This document shows, piece after piece, positions 12,501-24,783 of a DNA stretch of 64,000 nucleotides (its first letter is position 1; each line of letters opens with the position of its first letter). Under the pieces are notes generated by a model. That model was not told the DNA's origin. It searched no databases and was given only the letters and a program-made list of their open reading frames with translations. This DNA comes from Miscanthus floridulus (lineage: Eukaryota; Streptophyta; Magnoliopsida; Poales; Poaceae), in NCBI RefSeq assembly GCF_019320115.1, contig NC_089584.1, positions 59,392,852 through 59,456,851 of the forward strand. Direction: 5' to 3'. Both the position numbers and the translations under genes were made by a program.

Positions 12501-14086
12501 GTAGTTGTGAGCTATGTATTTAACTTATGCATATGTTACCTTGTTAAAGAACTAAATGCAGAACCTTGCCGTATACGTGCTGAAATGGCTGCATGTACAG
12601 TTCTAGTTGTGCAATTAGTTTTGTGATGTAAATGATGTTTTCTGTGAATATGGTGAATACCAAAGTTGTAGGTAACTTCATATTCTAACTTGTGTTAAAT
12701 TTTCATGACCATAGGCCTAATGGTTTAGGAGTTATAGATTTTAGAAGTTTGATGTCAGGTTTTTGCATGCTCTCTGTACAGATCTGAATGATTGTGTTGT
12801 TTTACTTAGCTAAGCTTTGAATCATGTCTTACAGATAATATAATAAGTGTATTTCGTTGCATGATCTTTCCAAATTCTTAAAGATCACCCCTTTTGGTGG
12901 TCTAAATCTCTAGTTATGAGCTTGTGAAGTGGAGTGACAGATTCTGTCCTAATCTGGACAGAGATGTCTTCTTTGTGATGTTTGACCTGGTTAACTTTAG
13001 AATTAGCTTATGGTGTTTATAACAAAGTCGTGCATGGTTTGCTAAGATTTCTAAAAACTCTAGAACCAGCTTGTTGTGAAAGCTACAACTCAACTTATTG
13101 TTGTCTGAAGTTGCATGTCTGATTCTGTCTATGTTTTGGACATAACTGTTGCTTTGTGTATTTAAGGCCAATTAACTATTGAATCACCTAAATATAACAA
13201 TAAGAAAGTTGTAGATAACTTAATAATATTTCTATAAAGTTAAGTATCATGCTTGTTGGATGATTAGAACTCTAGTTATACATTTCTGAAGTTAATGTCA
13301 GTTTTTTGTCCTTATCGGTACAAACCTGATATATTGGCATATTTGATCATGTTAACCTGTGAGTTAGCTTTTGGAATGAATAACAAAGTGGTAGACAATT
13401 TCATTAGATTTCCATAAAGTCCAAGATCACTTTTATTGAATGATTGTAACTCCAGTTATGGTTGAAACACGCAACTATTGTATTGCTGTCCAAATTCTGT
13501 GTATGCCCGTAAGTTGATTGCCCATTCTTGATGTTGTTGGTGCATGCTCTAAATTATGTAGCCCTAGTTACTTACTTGAATGACTTGCTCTCTAGTGCTT
13601 AAATCAATATGATGTGACCATTCTTCATATTCATCCACTTGCATTATTGCATCTCATCTAGGTACGCTAGATGCATCACGTGAAGGACGTGATGATGGAA
13701 TTAAACCAGAAGACAGTGTTGGTGGACCTATCCCGAAGATGGAAGGACCCTTGGAGTACATGCCTAAATAGGAGATGCTCACCAAGTGAGTGTTGTCTAA
13801 CGGACACTAACCTAGTGTTGGATCCTAGGCAAGCCTCGGAGCATTCTAAGCCTCCTATGTTTTTACAAATATCACTTGAGTTCTTTATGTTTATGCATTA
13901 GGTTATAAGAGTTGATGAGAACCACTTGATGCATAGAACTACCTTGTCCAGAAATATACCTTGAACCCTATGTAGGTCTAGGATCGAACGTATGCTTAGC
14001 AATGCTTTGACCGGTAGAAGTCGGGTGATTTCCTATCACCTACGATATATAGGTGGATATCAAAGCACAAGTGGCTATATTTGCTA
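9555..14086 (+). repeat. Long LTR copy 1, left part (about 191 bp missing at its left)
   Basis: This segment matches 49614-53321 along its length, for example at the shared TACATTACATCAACATGCA near both starts. The first 191 bp of the family LTR (49423-49613) are absent because the SIRE-type element is inserted there. The LTR continues at 24784-25961 beyond the nested minus-strand element. Inside are a GC-rich stretch (10480-11280) whose open frames I regard as non-coding, a long AT-rich part, and a 181-bp periodic array. No retroviral protein domain is visible. Confidence 0.82.
12650..13560. repeat. Degenerate tandem array of about 181 bp period in long LTR copy 1
   Basis: The hexamer AGTTAT (or ACTTAT) recurs at 12730, 12912, 13093, 13274 and 13454, spacings of 182, 181, 181 and 180 bp. 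Around each lie the same ordered motifs: a CTGAAGT-like word, CAGATTCTGTC or a variant, GTTAAC, GAATTAGCTT or a variant, and AAAGTTGTAGATAA or a variant. Units differ at many positions, so the array is old. The homologous LTR has the same array at 51430-52660. Confidence 0.75.
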
Positions 14087-17000
14087 TCATTAATAGCCGC
14101 ATTGGTTCATTAACTAACCATTCTATGTAAGCACCTGTGCTACTTTCAAGCAGGTGGTAAGCAATCAGATTTCCTTTGTCCATCTTCCATCTTTCATCTT
14201 TTAGTTCTTACTACGATGCTAAACCGTAGACAAGCCGTACCGGATTGCCCAGCGATTCGCGAATTAATGCCCCTAGCTGGGTACCCCAAAAACACACGTC
14301 CCGCTTGTACCCCAGGCACAAGCAGGACCAACCCATCACTCTCTTGTCCCGGGTGTCCAGGTCCCCGTCCAAACTTGGACTCCAAGCCCCCACATCCTGA
14401 GTCCTGGACTCCGTGTGGCGCAACGACCTCCACCATCCCCGCCTCCAATCAGTCGGTCCAGAAAGAGCCAGATCCACGACAAGAGAGCAACAAGTCTTCC
14501 AAGCGCCCATACACAAGTATGCGCTCGGGATAATAAGTCTGTGACCTACCTAGAGTCTTATGCAATGAACGGTCCTTAACCGACCAGACAGGGAAAGCAG
14601 TGTAACCAAGCTATGCCCCGCGTCCACGGCGACACAACCTCTTACACCGACCAATACCCAAACCATATCCCTGCCCGGTCACCATTTTCCTTTCCACCAT
14701 TTTTATATTTTTCCAAGTGATAATATTATAGTAATATAATTCCTATCTCTCGCGAGTGACAGGCAATCACTCGACTTCTACCGGAGTCCTATAGCATAGC
14801 AATCTACACGATCCTGTCATACTAGTAAGACTCATAGGATAAAGATATATTTATGCAAGTGGGTTTCATTCAACTCCTTAAAACTTAATGCACAAATATA
14901 ATTTAAACTGCAGAAAAGTAGGGGTTATGCACCGAGGCTTGCCTGGGTAAGATATATTTAAAAGTTAGTATCTGCATCTTTAGATCATCCACATCATCTG
15001 AATAGGAAGCCCATTGCATCATCTCCTAGAGAGAATACCATTACACCATCTGCAGATTCCCACTCATCCTTAACTTGATCAGTTGATCCATCATCGTACC
15101 TATATGATATGCATTGATGCAAATGCATAGATGTAAATCACCAATGATAGCCGAAATGCTTAGAAACCCGATCACGCCTCACAAGCTAACGAGATAGCTC
15201 TAACGTTGGTCTACGCACCCCTGTTGTCGAATAAGCCATCATTTCCCAATGAATATTTTAGTTACATACCCGAGTTGTTTCTTTATTTCGTCCTATCGAT
15301 TTAATCATTATTCGAATTAGAGCATCATTATCTATCGAGCAAACTAATTATTCTGGTGCTACAAGAATTGCTAGTATTGCTAGAACCTACTGTACAAATT
15401 TTAGATTTAACCATATTATCAATTTATCACGAAAATTCATACAAGTTTATATTTTGCAGTATTAAGTATCTTAGATTAATTATATAGCTCCCAAAAATAT
15501 TATCGAACTATGTGCACAAAATGTACTAGTAGGTAGATCCTAATTTTAGAGACCCAACAAAACTAGTTTCATAATTTTTGGACTCCTGTACCATTTTATA
15601 TTGATTTTACAAGTTTCAGCCTTTTAAACAAAAACTTAGAAAAGAGATGGGCACTCGGGCCGGCCTCGACCAGCGCGGCCCACGCGGGTGACCAAGAGGC
15701 CCAAGCACCTACAACCCATTCAGCCAAGCAGACGGCCCACCGACAGGCAGTGGCCTAGGCGGGGCGCAACGCTCGTGGCCCAGTCGCGCTCGCGGCCCAG
15801 CCAAGCCGGCAGTGGCCCACAGCGTAGGAACAATGGTAGCAGGCCGGCCCAGGCAGCTGATGGCGCAGCACATTAGCAAAATGACCCCTGCACTATCCCT
15901 AAATCAACCCGCAGTACACTAGACACTATTTAGATGAGCCACGTATTTTGCAAATAAGACCCTGTATAATGCTTCTTCTTGGACTCTTACCCTTCTACCC
16001 ACCTCTTCATCTTCCCCGAACAGAGCACCAGCGAAGAGGAGCTCTAGCCGGTGACCAAACCTAGCTGGGAAGGCACTGCGGTGGTGGGAGACCCACCGGA
16101 GAGTTGCCCGGGAACTCGTGCGGCCACGGCAAGGCCCGAGCTGCCCCACGGTAGCCTACCCGCGCGAACCGTGGAAGGTGGCAAATCGGCAGCGGCGGCT
16201 CCAATTCTCGGCGGCTCAGTGAGGTCAGGGGGTGCGGTGGCCGCACACGACCGTGGTAGCGAATAAAAAAGAGGGGGTGGGTGCCCGGCGCACGGCAGCT
16301 GTGCAGCGGTGGCGCGCACGTGAAGAGGAAGGTGGGGTCGGGCAGGTGCTTCGGTTACTGCGGGTTGCTCGGCATGGTGACCTGGTGCCACGGCGGCCTC
16401 CACGGCCCGGCGAGCAGGCAAGCCGAGAGAGAGTGGGGAGAGTGAGCCGAAGCTAGGACTACGGTCTAGCAGGGGGAGGGAGAATGAGGATGCGTTGAGC
16501 CGGGAGATGGAGCCTCCTCCACGATAGCAGAAAAAGGAGGAGATGAGGAACAGCACGAGAAACATCATACCTGCTAGAACACTGACACGGAGACAGGATG
16601 GGACTGCTCAGCGTGGCCGGCAGCGATGAGCCAGCGCGTGCACAGGGAAGCGAGAGCAAGACCACGTGCTCCAGCGTGAAAATGACAGCAAAAATGAGAC
16701 AGACACAGACAGGCAGCAGAGGCACTGGACGGTGCAGACATACCGCGAATAGTGCGAGCAGAGCAGGCAGCACGTTCAATCATCAATCGAGCACTTTTCT
16801 GGCGCGTTCTCCCAAACTCTAAGCACGGCACAATGATCATTTTTCTTAGTACAAGCATAGCCATGGCATGTTAATACATATACGTGAGGTGAATAATTCT
16901 AGGTAATTCTTATCTTAGTTTAAGTATGATTCTCCAGTACTACTAGCGGGAAATTACCATACCATTGTCGTGTGTGTGTATATATATATATATATAACAG

Positions 17001-17380
17001 TTTACTAATTTACACAATTTGCAACGTCTAGGCACAGGAAAATCTCAGTAAACCTCAAATTTAAATTTTATTCAAAAGCTATATACGTGTATATCGTTCT
17101 ATTTATTAACGGATTTTATTTTATTTATAAAAGTTGTTTTTCATACTTAATCTAACAGAACAAACTGTTCGCTAGAATCGTCGTCGGACAATAATAAATA
17201 TTCCTACGCACGGCGTAGTTTAACTTGAGTGTTTATCTGAGTCCACAAAACTAAGTTACACGGGATTCGCTTATCGCTTCACATATGTTTTAAATCAAAA
17301 ATTCGAGAAACTCATTTTCAAAAATTTTCTTAGGCCTAAATCGTGGTGCTAAATAAGCTCGTAATACCGAAGGTGTTACA
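14087..17380 (-). repeat. 3' LTR (minus strand) of the nested element, lacking its distal 670 bp
   Basis: This copy matches 21491-24783 nearly base for base and ends GGTGTTACA (TGTAACACC on the minus strand). The part equivalent to 20821-21490 is absent. At the junction the host reads TATATTTGCTATC and the LTR reads TATATTTGATTTT, a shared 8-mer suggesting deletion through microhomology. Differences from the other LTR are mostly C/T and G/A changes, so the insertion is young relative to its surroundings. GC-rich frames at 15688-16864 are not treated as genes. Confidence 0.85.
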
Positions 17381-17402
17381 ACCAACACCCCTTAAAAAGA
17401 AT
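17381..17402 (-). other. Polypurine tract of the nested minus-strand element
   Basis: Read on the minus strand the sequence is ATTCTTTTTAAGGGGTGTTG followed by GT, directly before the LTR start TGTAACACC. The position fits the plus-strand primer of an LTR retrotransposon. The purine run is short and broken by T, so the exact primer is uncertain. Confidence 0.6.
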
Positions 17403-19213
17403 CTCGTCCCAAGATTCGAAGCAAGAACCAGAAGGGGAAACTCGATTATATTACGTAGATCAGGGATTACACAAAAGATTACATGACTTCGAATGCTACC
17501 ACACGAGGATCTTGGGATACATGGTTAGGAGCAACTTGATACAACCGAGGCCTACTCCCAAAGTCGGGATAGACGAGGACAATGGAGAATCAACAAGAAG
17601 ATGATTATCCAAAACATGGCATAGCACCAACAGATCCAGAAACAGTCGATTGAGAAGTAAAACATCGCGAACCCTAAGATTAACTACCCAAAAAGGGGAA
17701 CTTGAACTTCTGTGACGACTCGAATCCTTTCCTCTCCTCAGATTACACCATCACCTCTGACTGACGAACCTAGCTTCACAATGGCGACTGGATCTCATAG
17801 CTATGCTCCGAATATGGGGGAATGGGGATGAAGAAGAACAAGGACCAAGGGGATTTTATAGAGACGAACGGAGGTGGGGAGTAACACACCGGAAGTGGAG
17901 GCGGAGTGGATGGGATACACCGGCGCTTCATGCTGTGGAGATAAGGTCAGACATGGTGCGCTTCCTACGTGAGCGGTGAAGGGGAAATAAAGGAGAGGAG
18001 AGGGGGTCCGCACGACGAGGCAGGCATGCAGGCGGTCGTGTCCACAAAAAGAAGAAAGAAGGAAAGGGGAAATGGGGGGGGTCTGGTACGGGGAACGATG
18101 GTGCAGGGTAGAGAGCCGACCGGACGCTGGGAAAAGGAAAAATGCACAGTGCACAAACACGGCGAGCACTGCACGACGCCGCGGCCACGTGAAAATGGGG
18201 TACAACAGATCCCGACACAGGCGGCGTTTGCGGGGCACGCAGCAAAATGACCCAGCATGCATAGCGCGGTCAACTAAGCACAGGGCTTGGGACAAGACGT
18301 CTGCACAGACTTTTTAATTACTCCTAACTATTCACTGCTAACTTTCCTTACTAGTCTTCTTTTGCTTTCTTTTACTCGACTGCATCCATCTTTCCCATAA
18401 ACCAAACCATGTCATACTTTCTTTCTCCACACCATCTCTTGTTTACCTTGAGAAAACACTTCTGCATCGACCCGTTGTGGATTTTCTGTTTGAACACCCT
18501 AGTATTTTTCAAGGAGAAAATTTATAGCAAAAGTGGTATGGTGGTGTAACTTGGTAAAGGTACTTGGTCAACAACCTCGATACCAGTGCGTGCCGAGCAG
18601 CATCACATGTGGCAGCTGTTCCACAGGGAGCCCTTGGTTTCGTCGTAGCACCATAAGCTTTTAACCAGGCAACTATTACCAACTTACATGCCATGAAGGT
18701 GGTGGGGTCATGGACCATAGAGTAAGGGGAGTATTGCAAGGGAAAAATTCAAACAACAAAGGTTCCCTTCACAACAAGGGACAAGGAATTCAAATCTAAC
18801 GACGGATTTGTTTTAAAAAATGATTCAAGTGTTCTACTGAGACATCCACAATTAGTCGACACCGTGTCCTATATTATCCAATCATGGTGGATCTGCTCAT
18901 ATCTGAATGTCAACTTCTCTTGTAACCCGCTTAATATCACCCTGGAAAACTTTAAGCACATCTAACGAACTGAGGATAGATGAACGCAATAAACATAGCA
19001 AACTAAATAAAATGCATGTTCCAACGGTCCTATATGGGTACATCATACAGGCATTTAGGCTCCCATGCATGATACAACATTCCCCTTCCCTACTGGCGGA
19101 CGATCTCAACAACTATGGACGAACAACAACGGCAAGAGTACAATACGAAGGACAGCGATGAAAAACACTACTACTATGGGTACATCATCCCAAGGCAACT
19201 AATCTACGTCTTC
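17403..19213. other. Internal region of the nested element without recognisable coding domain
   Basis: About 1.8 kb between the polypurine tract and the coiled-coil ORF. I looked for RT (YxDD), integrase and RNase H signatures on both strands and saw none. Several overlapping frames at 17801-18317 are Arg/Pro-rich and look compositional. Confidence 0.5.
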
Positions 19214-20038
19214 TCATGACAACGGCTGAGTGAGAGGGATCAAGGGCTCTTCTTCTGACACCTCCGAGGGTGGAGGTGCTGGCGGTGCTGCAACACCAGT
19301 TCTCCTTCTTTCTAGTGGGTGGATAGGGATCCCTTCCAAGATCGGGGCATCTTGCCTTTCAGCAGCCAACGTCCTCCGTTCGGCCCTGGTGACAAGATAG
19401 GCCACCCACAGCTGATGAACATGCCGATCTTCGGCCTCCTTTAGACCTTCCTCCATGGCAGCCTCTCGGCTCTCAGCAGCTGTAGTGCTGGCATGCGCTT
19501 CAGTGAGCTGCACCTGGAGCATCCGGTTGAAGATCTCGGCTTCCTCGGCGCGCTGAAGGCACGCCCCCAATTCCAAGGCTTGATGGTCATACTGCTCATC
19601 TAGAGCGAGCAGGTACGTGGTCAAGTGCACCACAGTGGGACTGTCTTCATGCGCATCCCGCCCTTGCAAAGCCTCCATGCGAGCCCTCCATGCCCGTCGA
19701 TTCTTGTCCAAAGGGGGAAAGAACCACATGGGGGTACGGGCAATGGGCTCCTCATAGATCTGGCAGAGGTACCGCAAGGCTTTGCAAGCCACAACCTAGT
19801 AGGTGTCGGTGAAGCTAAACCCGGTGGCGGTCACACTCTAGGCTTCAGTGAGGTCAGGGAACTCTTCACTCTTCCCGATGTAGGCGGTAACCTCACATCG
19901 CTCGGTGCCATGTTCCTCATACTCCCGGCCCTCATACCCAGGATGACCTTTGACTCTGAGCTTTTGTAGGGTGGCATGCAGGATTCTGGGAAAACCCTCA
20001 ACGTTTAGGCAATAGGTACTAACCTAGGTTCCTGCCAT
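19214..20038 (-). pseudogene. Coiled-coil protein ORF of the nested non-autonomous element, with three in-frame TAG stops
   Basis: An ATG at 20038 (minus strand) opens a 275-codon frame to the stop at 19214. It is interrupted by TAG early (codon 5) and twice just before 19792; the last 192 codons are open. The visible protein has a globular N-terminal part (YCLNVEGFPRILHATLQ, EEHGTERCEVTAYIG), then a charged helical region (AEEAEIFNRMLQVQLTEAHA, AAESREAAMEEGLKEAEDRH) likely to form a coiled coil, and an acidic Pro-rich tail. I do not recognise a named family. Position after the PBS suggests a gag-like role, but no zinc knuckle is present. All three stops could derive from CAG. Confidence 0.65.
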
Positions 20039-20806
20039 CTCTGGCGGTGGTTGCAAGGAAGGCTGAGGAAAAGAAAGGCTAGCTCAAAGGAAAAGCTAAG
20101 CGAGCTAAAGTGCGCTGAGTGGTGGTACCAATGGCTAAGTCAGGCTCTACTTATAGAGGCGGAGCGTTCAGTGGTCCCGGCATGGTCCACCAGGGTTCCC
20201 ACGCGGGATCACTACGAACGAATCGACCAAATTCCGCGTGTTCAGGGCGAGCAACGTCCAAGGCCATTACTGACTAGTACGACTGTAGGGCAAGGGTCCG
20301 ACAAGAGCGCAAAAAAGAGGTACGGGGAGACGTGGGTCACGATAGGCGTGAACCATAGGCAAACGCGAAACATGAAGCCCTAGTGTTGACCTAACTCTAG
20401 AATAGAAACGGGCTAGTCGTGCGTAACACGACACGCGTGACACCTATGGGTAGCGTATCAATAAGTAATACGAGTGCTACAATGCACATACAGGATATGC
20501 ATGAATGCACGTCCTATATGTCCTTTCACTGTTGCCAACATATAGGGCAACCGTCCTCAGATTTTTGGCACATCGTTCTCTCCCTGTAACTAGTCGATAC
20601 TATCGGACTATGCTTGAGCCAGTGTACCTACAGAAAACTTGATTAAGCCTACCTAAGTCAGTAGAGTGCCATCTATCCTGGATACATAACAATAGTAATA
20701 GGGCTACTTATATAACTTCACATACAAATGTCCTAACTTTTTGAAAGAAATTTGTTGACAAATTTTAGTTTAGAAAAGGTTTTTGAAGCCTTATTTCCTC
20801 ATTTGC

Positions 20807-20818
20807 GCTCTGATACCA
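20807..20818 (-). other. Primer-binding site of the nested element
   Basis: On the minus strand TGGTATCAGAGC stands two bases after the LTR end (CCACA, then GG). This 12-mer is the usual plant PBS complementary to the 3' end of initiator tRNA-Met. It fixes orientation and the LTR boundary at 20821. Confidence 0.88.
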
Positions 20819-20820
20819 CC

Positions 20821-23800
20821 TGTGGCAGAACCGCCTAATCTAATGTCTCATAGGAGTGCTTGTCTTCCATTAGACACTAAGCACTCAAGGGAGAACACTA
20901 AATTGCTCAGTTCCGTCAGGCACACCCCAGGGGAGAACCCGAAAATCTATATTTTTGCCATCAGGATCACAAATGAGAGAATAAAGCTTACATCATTCAT
21001 AACCATTTCTTACATCACTTTTAATATGTCAGAGTATAACATTTATTATTATAATAGCAGAGTGTAATCATATTATTAGAGTTATAAATAATTTAGTGGA
21101 ACAACGGAATATAAACATGTGAATAGAGTTACAGCAGAAATAAATATCTATTTATGACATGATGAAGTATTGTTATATAAGCTATGACAACAGGTTATAC
21201 AACTTTCATTTATAAAAGCATTTGGTGAGAGTTTTAAATAACAACTACGGTCGCAGCGTAAAGGAATCCTCACTGAGCCCACCAGGAGGTATCCACACAC
21301 AAGGGTCAGCTCTAGCGTCCACCTGTCACCTGCAACAGGGGGAATAAAACCCTGAGTACTCAATTATACTCAGCAAGACTTACCCGACAGGAGTAAAGAA
21401 AAGACTCCAAGGATATGCAAGGCTATCTGGCTTGTGGGTTTATTGAATTTGCAGGAAGCATTACTAAGCGTGCGTCCTTATATTTGATTTTCATTAATAG
21501 CCGCATTGGTTCATTAACTAACCATTCTATGTAAGCACCTGTGCTACTTTCAAGCAGGTGGTAAGCAATCAGATTTCCTTTGTCCATCTTCCATCTTTCA
21601 TCTTTTAGTTCTTACTACGATGCTAAACTGTAGACAAGCCGTACCGGATCGCCCGGCGATTCGCGAATCAATGCCCCTAGCTGGGTACCCCAAAAACACA
21701 CGTCCCGCTTGTACCCTAGGCATAAGCAGGACCAACCCATCACTCTCTTGTCCCGGGTGTCCAGGTCCCCGTCCAAACTTGGACTCCAAGCCCCCACATC
21801 CTGAGTCCCGGACTCCGTGTGGCGCAACGACCTCCACCATCCCCGCCTCCAATCAGTCGGTCCAGAAAGAGCCGAATCCACGACAAGAGAGCAACAAGTC
21901 TTCCAAGCGCCCATACACAAGTATGTGCTCGGGATAATAAGTCTGTGACCTACCTAGAGTCTTATGCAATGAACGGTCCTTAACCGACCAGACAGGGAAA
22001 GCAGTGTAACCAAGCTATGCCCCGCGTCCACGACGACACAACCTCTTACACTCACCAATACCCAAACCATATCCCTGCCCGGTCACCATTTTCCTTTCCA
22101 CCATTTTTATATTTTTCCAAGTGATAATATTACAGTAATATAATTCCTATCTCTCGCGAGTGACAGGTAATCACTCGACTTCTACCGGAGTCCTGTAGCA
22201 TAGCAATCTACACGATCCTGTCATACTAGTAAGACTCATAGGATAAAGATATATTTATGCAAGTGGGTTTCATTCAGCTCCTTAAAACTTAATGCACAAA
22301 TATAATTTAAACTGCAGAAAAGTAGGGGTTATGCACCGGGGCTTGCCTGGGTAAGATATATTTAAAAGTTAGTATCTGCATCTTTAGATCATCCACATCA
22401 TCTGAATAGGAAGCCCATTGCATCATCTCCTAGAGAGAATACCATTACACCATCTGCAGATTCCCACTCATCCTTAACTTGATCCGTTGATCCATCATCG
22501 TACCTATATGATATGCATTGATGCAAATGCATAGATGTAAATCACCAATGATAGCCGAAATGCTTAGAAACCCGATCACGCCTCACAAGCTAACGAGATA
22601 GCTCTAACGTTGGTCTACGCACCCCTGTTGTCGAATAAGCCATCATTTCCCAATGAATATTTTAGTTACATACCCGAGTTGTTTCTTTATTTCATCCTAT
22701 CGATTTAATCATTATTCGAATTAGAGCATCGTTATCTATCGAGCAAACTAATTATTCTGGTGCTACAAGAATTGCTAGTATTGCTAGGAACCTACTGTAC
22801 AAATTTTAGATTTAACCATATTACCAATTTATCACGAAAATTCATACAAGTTTATATTTTGCAGTATTAAGTATCTTAGATTAATTATATAGCTCCCAAA
22901 AATATTATCGAACTATGTGCACAAAATGTACTAATAGGTAGATCCTAATTTTAGAGACCCAACAAAACTGGTTTCATAATTTTTGGACTCCTATACCATT
23001 TTATATCATTTTTTCAGCCATTTAAACAAAAACTTAGAAAAGAGATGGGCACTCGGGCCGGCCTCGACCAGCGCGGCCCACGTGGGCGACCAAGAGGCCC
23101 AAGCACCCGCAGCCCATTCAGCCAAGCAGACGGCCCACCGGCAGGCAGTGGCCTAGGCGGGGCGCAGCGCTCACGGCCTAGTCGCGCTCGCGGCCCAGCC
23201 AAGCCGGCAGTGGCCGCAGCATAGGAACAACGGTAGCAGGCCGGCCCAGGCAGCTGATGGCGCGGTACATTAGCAAAACAACCCCTGCACTTTCCCTAAA
23301 TCAACCCGTGGTTCACTAGACACTATTTAGATGAGCCATGTATTTTGCAAATAAGACCCTGTATAATGCTTCTTCTTGGACTCTTACCCTTCTACCCACT
23401 TCTTCATCTTCCCCGAACAGAGCACCAGCGGAGAGGAGCTCTGGCCGGCGACCAAACCCGGCCGGGAAGGCACTGCAGTGGCGGGAGACCCACCGGAGAG
23501 TTGCCCGGGTACTTGCGCGACCACGGCCCGGCCACGGCAAGGCCCGAGCTGCCCCACGGTAGCCTGCCCGCACGAACCGCGAAAAGGCGGCAAATCGGCA
23601 GCGGCGGCTCCGATTCTCGGTGGCTCGACGAGGTCAGGGGGCGCGGTGGCCGCACACGACCGCGGTAGTGAAGGAAAAAGAGGGGGGGGGGGGGGTGGTC
23701 GGCGCACGGCAGCTGTGCAGCGGCGGCGCGCACATGAAGAGGAAGGCACGATCGGGCAGGCACTTCGGTTACTGCGGGTTGCTCGGCATGGCGACCTGGT

Positions 23801-24783
23801 GCTGCGGCGGCCTCCACGGCCCGGTGAGTAGGCAAGCCGAGAGAGAGCGGGGAGAGTGAGCCAAAGCTAGGACTGTGGTCTAGTGGGGGGAGGGAGAAGG
23901 AGGATGCGTTGAGCTAGGAGATGGAGCCTCCTCCACGATAGCAGAAAAAGGAGGAGATGAGGAACAGCGCGAGAAACATCGTACCTGCTAGAACACTGAC
24001 GCGGAGACAGGATGGGACTACTCAGCGTGGCCAACAGCGGTGAGCCAGTGCGTGCACAAGGAAGTGAGAGCAAGACCACGTGCTCCAGCGTGAAAACGGT
24101 ACCAAAAATGAGACAGACACAGATAGGCAGCAGAGGCACTGGACGGTGCAGACATACCGCGAACAGTGTGAGCAGAGCAGGCAGCACGTTCAATCATCAA
24201 TCGAGCACTTTTCTGGCGCATTCTCCCAAACTCTAAGCACGACACAATGATCATTTTTCTTAGTACAAGCATAGCCATGGCATGTTAATACATATACGTG
24301 AAGTGAATAATTCTAGGTAATTCTTATCTTAGTTTAAGTATGATTCTCCAGTACTACTAGCGGGAAATTCCCATACCATCATCGTGTGTGTATATATATA
24401 ACGGTTTACTAATTTACACAATTTGCAATGTCTAGGTACAGGAAAATCTTAGTAAACCTCAAATTTAAATTTGATTCAAAAGCTATATATGTGTATATCA
24501 TTTTATTTATTAACGGATTTTATTTTATTTATAAAAGTTGTTTTTCATACTTAATCTAACAGAACAAACTGTTTGCTAGAATCGTCGTCGGACATTCATA
24601 AATATTCCTATGCACGGCATAGTTTAACTTGAGCGTTTATCTGAGTCCACAAAACTAAGTTACACGGGATTCGCTTATCGCTTCACGTATGTTTTAAATC
24701 AAAAATTCGAGAAACTCATTTTCAAAATTTTTCTTAGGCCTAAATCGTGGTGCTAAATAAGCTCGTAACACCGGGGTGTTACA
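20821..24783 (-). repeat. 5' LTR (minus strand) of the nested element, full length 3963 bp
   Basis: It runs from TGTGGCAGAACCGCC to GGTGTTACA in + orientation, the TG...CA ends expected of an LTR. It aligns with 14087-17380 from 21491 onward. A homopolymer of 14 G at 23682-23695 replaces a run of five G at the matching place in the other LTR. A diverged third copy of this LTR type is the solo LTR at 57919-62187. Confidence 0.88.

Larger units (their letters stand above)
14087..24783 (-). mobile_element. Non-autonomous long-LTR retrotransposon on the minus strand (Gypsy-like), nested in long LTR copy 1
   Basis: Two near-identical long repeats flank a 3.4 kb internal region. The right LTR (20821-24783) is the 5' LTR on the minus strand and is followed by a primer-binding site complementary to a tRNA end (TGGTATCAGAGC). 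The left LTR (14087-17380) is the 3' LTR, preceded by a purine-rich tract. No RT, integrase, RNase H or protease motif is visible in the internal region. It holds one 275-codon coiled-coil frame with stops. The element therefore depends on an unseen partner. The Gypsy assignment rests on LTR ends, LTR length and the PBS type, not on pol. Confidence 0.85.

Noticed and set aside
15688..16864. Long frames on both strands in the left LTR of the nested element
   Set aside because: The same region in the right LTR (23014-24278) has these frames broken or shifted, so they are not conserved coding sequence.
17801..18317. 164-codon minus-strand frame with hydrophobic stretches
   Set aside because: No recognisable domain, overlapping frames on both strands, and inside a non-autonomous element interior; I leave it as unsupported.
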